Origin: CAYNSB01 sp964399625
GTDB taxonomy: Bacteria > Planctomycetota > Phycisphaerae > Phycisphaerales > UBA1924
DNA length: 62,063 nt
NCBI GenBank assembly: GCA_964399625.1
Contig: CAYNSB010000016.1
Span: 1 to 62,063, forward strand
Direction: 5' to 3'
Part shown: positions 58,343 to 62,063 of the stretch, in pieces
Numbering within the stretch: the stretch's first letter is position 1
Layout: every line of letters begins with the position of its first letter
Translations under genes and position numbers: made by a program
Notes under the pieces: generated by a model
The model's database searches: none
Told to the model about the DNA's origin: nothing
What the model saw: only the letters and a program-made list of their open reading frames with translations

Positions 58343-59804
58343 CACGGCGCGCCCGCACGCCGTGGTGGTGGTCCGCGCCGAGCGCGGGCAGTGGATCGTG
58401 TGCGGCTCGTGCGAAGCGGCGCACCGCGCGGGCGTGCACGCCGGGCTGACGCTCGCCCACGCTCGCGCGCTGCTCGCCGGGCGGGAGGTCTTGATCGCCG
58501 ATCACGACGAGCACGCGGACGCGGCGGCGCTGCTCGCGCTGGCTCGTTGGGCGTCCCGGCGCTGGTCCCCGCTCGTGGAGGTCGATGCGCCGGACGGGCT
58601 GCTCGCGGACATCACGGGGTGCGCGCACTTGTTCGCCGGCGAGCGCGGGCTGATGGAGGACATCGCCCATCGCGTGCGCGGGCTGGGCCTCACGCCACGC
58701 GCCGCGATCGCCTCCACCGCGGGCGCGGCGTGGGCGGTCGCGCGATTCGGGGAGGATCGGAGCATCATCGCACAAGGCCGCGAGCGGGAGGCACTGGCGG
58801 ACCTGCCCACGGCCGCCCTGCGGATCGATGCCGACGCGATCCACGCGCTCGCAGAGGTCGGCATCGAGCGCATCGGGCACCTCTTCGCGGTGCCGCGGGC
58901 CTCGTTGCCCGCGCGGTACGGCCCAGACCTGCTGCTCCGACTGGATCAGGCGCTGGGGATCGCGACGGAGATGGTGGGACGCACGCCCCAGGGCCTGCGC
59001 GTCCGCGCCTCGCTCGAACTGCCCGGGGGCACGACGCAGGTCGAGAGCATCGAGGCGGCGCTGCGCCTGCTGCTGGACGATGTCGCGAGCACGCTCGAGC
59101 GGCACGAATCGGGGTTGCGCATCCTCGCCGCGGCATTCGAGCGTCTTGGCGAGCGGAGCGACGAGCCCGAGCGGATCATCCTGCGCGTCTCACGCCCAAC
59201 GCGCGATGCCCGGCACCTCTGGTCTCTGCTCCGCCCCAAGCTCGAGCGCCTCAACATGGGCTTCGGGGTGGAGCGGGTGACGCTCGATGCGCTGGGCCTG
59301 TGCCGACTCTCCCACGAGCAGCGGGCGCTGGGAGACCGACCGGCAGATCCTCAACGACATCCCAGCGTTTGGGGGACCGAGGACGACAGCGCGCGTGTGC
59401 TGGACACGCTCGCCTCTCGCCTGGGACGCGCCAGCGTCCTCTCGGCACGCCTCGTGGAGAGCCACCGCCCCGAGCGGGCCTTCCGCCTCGTGCCATTCGA
59501 CGAGCGACCCCAGCGCGGTGACGCGCCGGCCTCGCCTGCGGGCCCTCGTCCCTCACGCCTGATCGACCCGCCCAGCCCCGCCGAGACGATCGCCCTCACG
59601 CCCGACGGACCCGTGATGCGCGTGCGCTGGCGCGGCTCGGAGCACCGCATCCTGCGCACCATCGGGCCCGAACGCATCGGCCCCGAATGGTGGCACCGGC
59701 GCGAGGCGCCCCGCGACTACTTCCGCGTGCAGGACGATCGCGGGCGCTGGCTGTGGATGTTCCACGAGGGCTCGGCGTGGTTCGTGCACGGGGAGTGGTG
59801 CTGA
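58272..59804 (+). CDS. imuB: ImuB, inactive Y-family DNA polymerase-like protein
   Basis: 510 aa from ATG 58272 (MGRVLSLALPWWMAERAVRHARP). Y-family little-finger and palm remnants: GLTLAHARALL, DEHADAAALLALARWASRRWSPLVEVDAPDGLLADITGCAHLFAGERGL and LTPRAAIASTAGAAWAVARFG. The catalytic D-(x)-D/E of the palm is replaced. PRALxx-type end: LIDPPSPAETIAL and RDYFRVQDDRGRWLWMFHEG..WFVHGEWC. It bridges DnaE2 and the sliding clamp. Its stop overlaps the dnaE2 start (TGATG). Confidence 0.92.
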   Translation: MGRVLSLALPWWMAERAVRHARPDTARPHAVVVVRAERGQWIVCGSCEAAHRAGVHAGLTLAHARALLAGREVLIADHDEHADAAALLALARWASRRWSPLVEVDAPDGLLADITGCAHLFAGERGLMEDIAHRVRGLGLTPRAAIASTAGAAWAVARFGEDRSIIAQGREREALADLPTAALRIDADAIHALAEVGIERIGHLFAVPRASLPARYGPDLLLRLDQALGIATEMVGRTPQGLRVRASLELPGGTTQVESIEAALRLLLDDVASTLERHESGLRILAAAFERLGERSDEPERIILRVSRPTRDARHLWSLLRPKLERLNMGFGVERVTLDALGLCRLSHEQRALGDRPADPQRHPSVWGTEDDSARVLDTLASRLGRASVLSARLVESHRPERAFRLVPFDERPQRGDAPASPAGPRPSRLIDPPSPAETIALTPDGPVMRVRWRGSEHRILRTIGPERIGPEWWHRREAPRDYFRVQDDRGRWLWMFHEGSAWFVHGEWC

Positions 59805-62063
59805 TGCCCGAGCCCTCCATCGCCAAGCCCCGCTCACATCCGTTCCGCGCCGTGGGCACGCCGCACACGCGACCCGCGTCGTGCTCGCCGGCGTTCGTCG
59901 AGCTGATCGCCGCGAGCAACTTCACGTTCCTCACCGGCGCGAGCCACCCCGAGGAGCTGGCTCAGGAGGCCGCGCGCCTGGGCTACCCGGCCATTGGCAT
60001 CGCGGACGCCAACACCCTCGCGGGCGTGGTGCGCGCGCACTGCGGCGCGAAGGAGCACGGCGTCCGCGGCATCGTCGGCTGCCGCCTCGTGCTGACGGAC
60101 TCCACGCACGTCGCCGTCTACCCCACCGATCGCGCCGCGTACGGGCGTCTGTGCCGATTGCTCACGCTGGGCAAGCGGCGCAGCGAGAAGGGCGAGTGCA
60201 ACCTCACGCTCGCGGATGTCGGCGCGCACAACGAGGGCCTGCTCGCCATCGCGATCCCGCCGCGCACGCCCGATGAACGCCTCGCACGCTCGCTGGGCGT
60301 GCTGCGGGACACCTTCGACGCGGACCGGCTCTCGCTCGCGCTGAGCATTGCCCATGGCCCCGACGATGCCGCACGCCTGGACGCTCTCACGCATCTCGCG
60401 GATCGCGCGGGCGTTCCCCTCGTCGCGACCAACGACGTGCTGTACCACCAGCCCCAGCGCCGCCCGATGCAGGACGTGCTCACCTGCATCCGACTGGGCA
60501 CCACGATCCAGCGGGCGGGGTACGCCCTTCTCGCCAACGCCGAGCGGCACCTCAAGGCCCCCGACGAGATGGCCCGCCTGTTCGCGGGCCACCCCCGCGC
60601 GCTAGCGCGAAGCCTCGACATCGCGCAGCGCACGCAGGGGTTCTGCCTCGACCAGTTGCGCTACGAGTACCCCGAGGAAGTCTGCCCGCCGGGCGTCACG
60701 CCCATCGAGCATCTTCGCACGCTCACCTGGGCGGGGGCGCGGGATCGCTACCCCTCGGGCATCCCCGAGAAGGTCGCACGCACGATCGAGCACGAGCTGG
60801 CGTTGATCGAAGAGTTGCGCTACGCGCCGTACTTCCTCACCGTGCACGATCTGGTCACCTTCGCGCGCGGGCGGGGCATCCTGTGCCAGGGTCGCGGGGC
60901 CGCGGCCAACTCGTCCGTGTGCTACTGCCTGGGCGTGACGAGCGTCGATCCCGATCGGATCAATCTGCTGTTCGAGCGGTTCGTCAGCCGCGAGCGCGAC
61001 GAGCCCCCGGACATCGACATCGACTTCGAGCACGAGCGCCGCGAGGAAGTGATCCAGTACATCTACGCCAAGTACGGACGGGAGCGCGCGGCGCTGACCG
61101 CGGAGGTCATCTCCTACCGCGGGCGCAGCGCCGTGCGAGAGGTGGGCAAGGCGATGGGCCTCTCCCTCGATTGCGTGGACAAGCTCGCCAAGACGCTGGG
61201 ATGGTGGGACGGCGTGGCGATGCCCGCCCAGCGCCTGCGCGAGATGGGCCTCGATCCCGACGATCGCACCATCCGCCTGACGATGTCGCTCGCGGCGCAG
61301 ATCCAGGGGTTCCCCAGGCATCTCTCGCAGCACGTCGGCGGGTTCGTCATCACGCGCGGGCCCCTGTGCGAGTCCGTTCCCATCGAGAACGCCGCGATGC
61401 CCGATCGCACCGTGATCGAGTGGGACAAGGACGACCTCGACGCGATGGGCATGCTCAAGGTCGATTGCCTCGGGCTGGGCATGCTCACGTGCATCCGCAA
61501 GTGCTTCGCGCTGATCGCGGAGCACGACGGACGCGACCTGACGCTCGCCAACATCCCGCCCGACGACACGGACGTCTACGACATGATCTGCCGCGCCGAC
61601 ACGGTGGGCGTTTTCCAGATCGAGAGCCGGGCGCAGATGTCCATGCTGCCGCGACTGCGCCCGCGTTCGTTTTACGATCTGGTCATCGAGGTGGCGATCG
61701 TCCGCCCCGGGCCGATCCAGGGGAACATGGTCCACCCGTACCTGCGCCGGCGCAACGGCGAACAGCCGATCGCGTACCCCAACGACGCCGTCCGCGCCGT
61801 GCTGGGGCGCACGCTGGGCGTACCGCTCTTTCAGGAGCAGGCGATGGCGCTGGCGATCGTCGCGGCGGGATTCACGCCGGGCGAGGCGGACCAACTGCGC
61901 CGGGCGATGGCCGCGTGGAAGCGCAAGGGAGACCTGATCTATCGCTTCGGCGAGCGCCTGGTCGATGGGATGCTGCGGAACGGGTACACGCGCGATTTCG
62001 CCGAGCGATGCTTCGAGCAGATCAAGGGCTTCAGCGAGTACGGATTCCCCGAGTCCCACGCCG
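59804..62063 (+). CDS. dnaE2: error-prone DNA polymerase III alpha subunit DnaE2 (3' end beyond window)
   Basis: Starts at ATG 59804, overlapping the imuB stop, and is open to the window end (753 residues seen). The PHP domain (AFVELIAASNFTFLTGASHPEELAQEAARLG) is followed by the Pol III core: LCQGRGAAANSSVCYCLGVTSVDP, the catalytic PDIDIDFEHERREEVIQYI with the Asp triad, SYRGRSAVREVGKAMG, GFPRHLSQHVGGFVITRG and MLKVDCLGLGML. The C-terminal tail is missing only because of the window edge. It performs mutagenic translesion synthesis with ImuA/ImuB. The gene is presumably SOS-controlled through the imuA promoter. Confidence 0.95.
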   Translation, partial: MPEPSIAKPRSHPFRAVGTPHTRPASCSPAFVELIAASNFTFLTGASHPEELAQEAARLGYPAIGIADANTLAGVVRAHCGAKEHGVRGIVGCRLVLTDSTHVAVYPTDRAAYGRLCRLLTLGKRRSEKGECNLTLADVGAHNEGLLAIAIPPRTPDERLARSLGVLRDTFDADRLSLALSIAHGPDDAARLDALTHLADRAGVPLVATNDVLYHQPQRRPMQDVLTCIRLGTTIQRAGYALLANAERHLKAPDEMARLFAGHPRALARSLDIAQRTQGFCLDQLRYEYPEEVCPPGVTPIEHLRTLTWAGARDRYPSGIPEKVARTIEHELALIEELRYAPYFLTVHDLVTFARGRGILCQGRGAAANSSVCYCLGVTSVDPDRINLLFERFVSRERDEPPDIDIDFEHERREEVIQYIYAKYGRERAALTAEVISYRGRSAVREVGKAMGLSLDCVDKLAKTLGWWDGVAMPAQRLREMGLDPDDRTIRLTMSLAAQIQGFPRHLSQHVGGFVITRGPLCESVPIENAAMPDRTVIEWDKDDLDAMGMLKVDCLGLGMLTCIRKCFALIAEHDGRDLTLANIPPDDTDVYDMICRADTVGVFQIESRAQMSMLPRLRPRSFYDLVIEVAIVRPGPIQGNMVHPYLRRRNGEQPIAYPNDAVRAVLGRTLGVPLFQEQAMALAIVAAGFTPGEADQLRRAMAAWKRKGDLIYRFGERLVDGMLRNGYTRDFAERCFEQIKGFSEYGFPESHA

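Overview
This is a GC-rich chromosomal segment of a planctomycete, most likely from the Phycisphaerae/Phycisphaerales. The call is inferred from content. There are many prepilin-type FTLIELL proteins, secreted proteins ending in a Cys-rich dockerin-like module, a PEP-CTERM-like tail, a B12-type mutase large subunit split from its cobalamin domain, and an SRAP/ImuA/ImuB/DnaE2 mutagenesis cassette. No transposase, integrase, CRISPR array or plasmid origin was seen.

Layout. 1-9.8 kb: acyl-CoA metabolism (5'-truncated methylmalonyl-CoA mutase-type subunit, thiolase, MmgE/PrpD protein), an Imm11-like/ankyrin protein, a CPBP protease, a triple-repeat protein, then a tight group with a DUF3052 protein, a zinc-site-less sirtuin and a GNAT acetyltransferase. 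9.8-18.4 kb: housekeeping (M28 peptidase, RibD, an RNase HII-like protein, tRNA-Leu, RecA, a secreted thioredoxin, a secreted endo/exonuclease, a PH-domain protein). 18.6-22.3 kb: two glycosyltransferases and tRNA-Gly. 22.5-31.6 kb: an FG-GAP dockerin protein, a pseudopilin, a HupE/DUF4198/DUF4331 envelope locus, a zinc-ribbon membrane protein and an ECF sigma/cupin anti-sigma pair. 32-43.3 kb: three paralogous pseudopilins, RNase HI, and a pilus operon (PilT, PilC, PilV-like, a 999-aa PilX-like protein, PilW/GspJ-like). 43.3-56 kb: secreted surface proteins with dockerin or PEP-CTERM-like ends, a sugar nucleotidyltransferase/PIG-L deacetylase pair, tRNA-Val and an unknown conserved gene. 56-62 kb: a glycine-rich RRM protein and the SRAP-ImuA-ImuB-DnaE2 cassette, the last gene running off the window.

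Most noteworthy. (i) An identical 9-mer, GTTAGGGTA, lies in the upstream regions of recA and imuA; at imuA it is half of a near-perfect palindrome over the putative -10 box, so it is a candidate LexA operator for this lineage. (ii) At least seven genes have a TAnnnT box only 5-7 nt before the start codon and no Shine-Dalgarno, suggesting frequent leaderless transcription. (iii) Dockerin-like tails occur as near-identical 90-nt tandem units in three genes. (iv) The PilX-like protein carries several calcium-loop-like motifs. (v) A sirtuin has lost three of four zinc cysteines but keeps the YxxR deacylase signature. (vi) An RNase HII-like protein has GYG in place of GRG. Gene starts were moved from the longest-ORF start wherever a ribosome-binding site, overlap or family N-terminus argued for it. 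All functions are inferred from sequence by eye; no database search was run.
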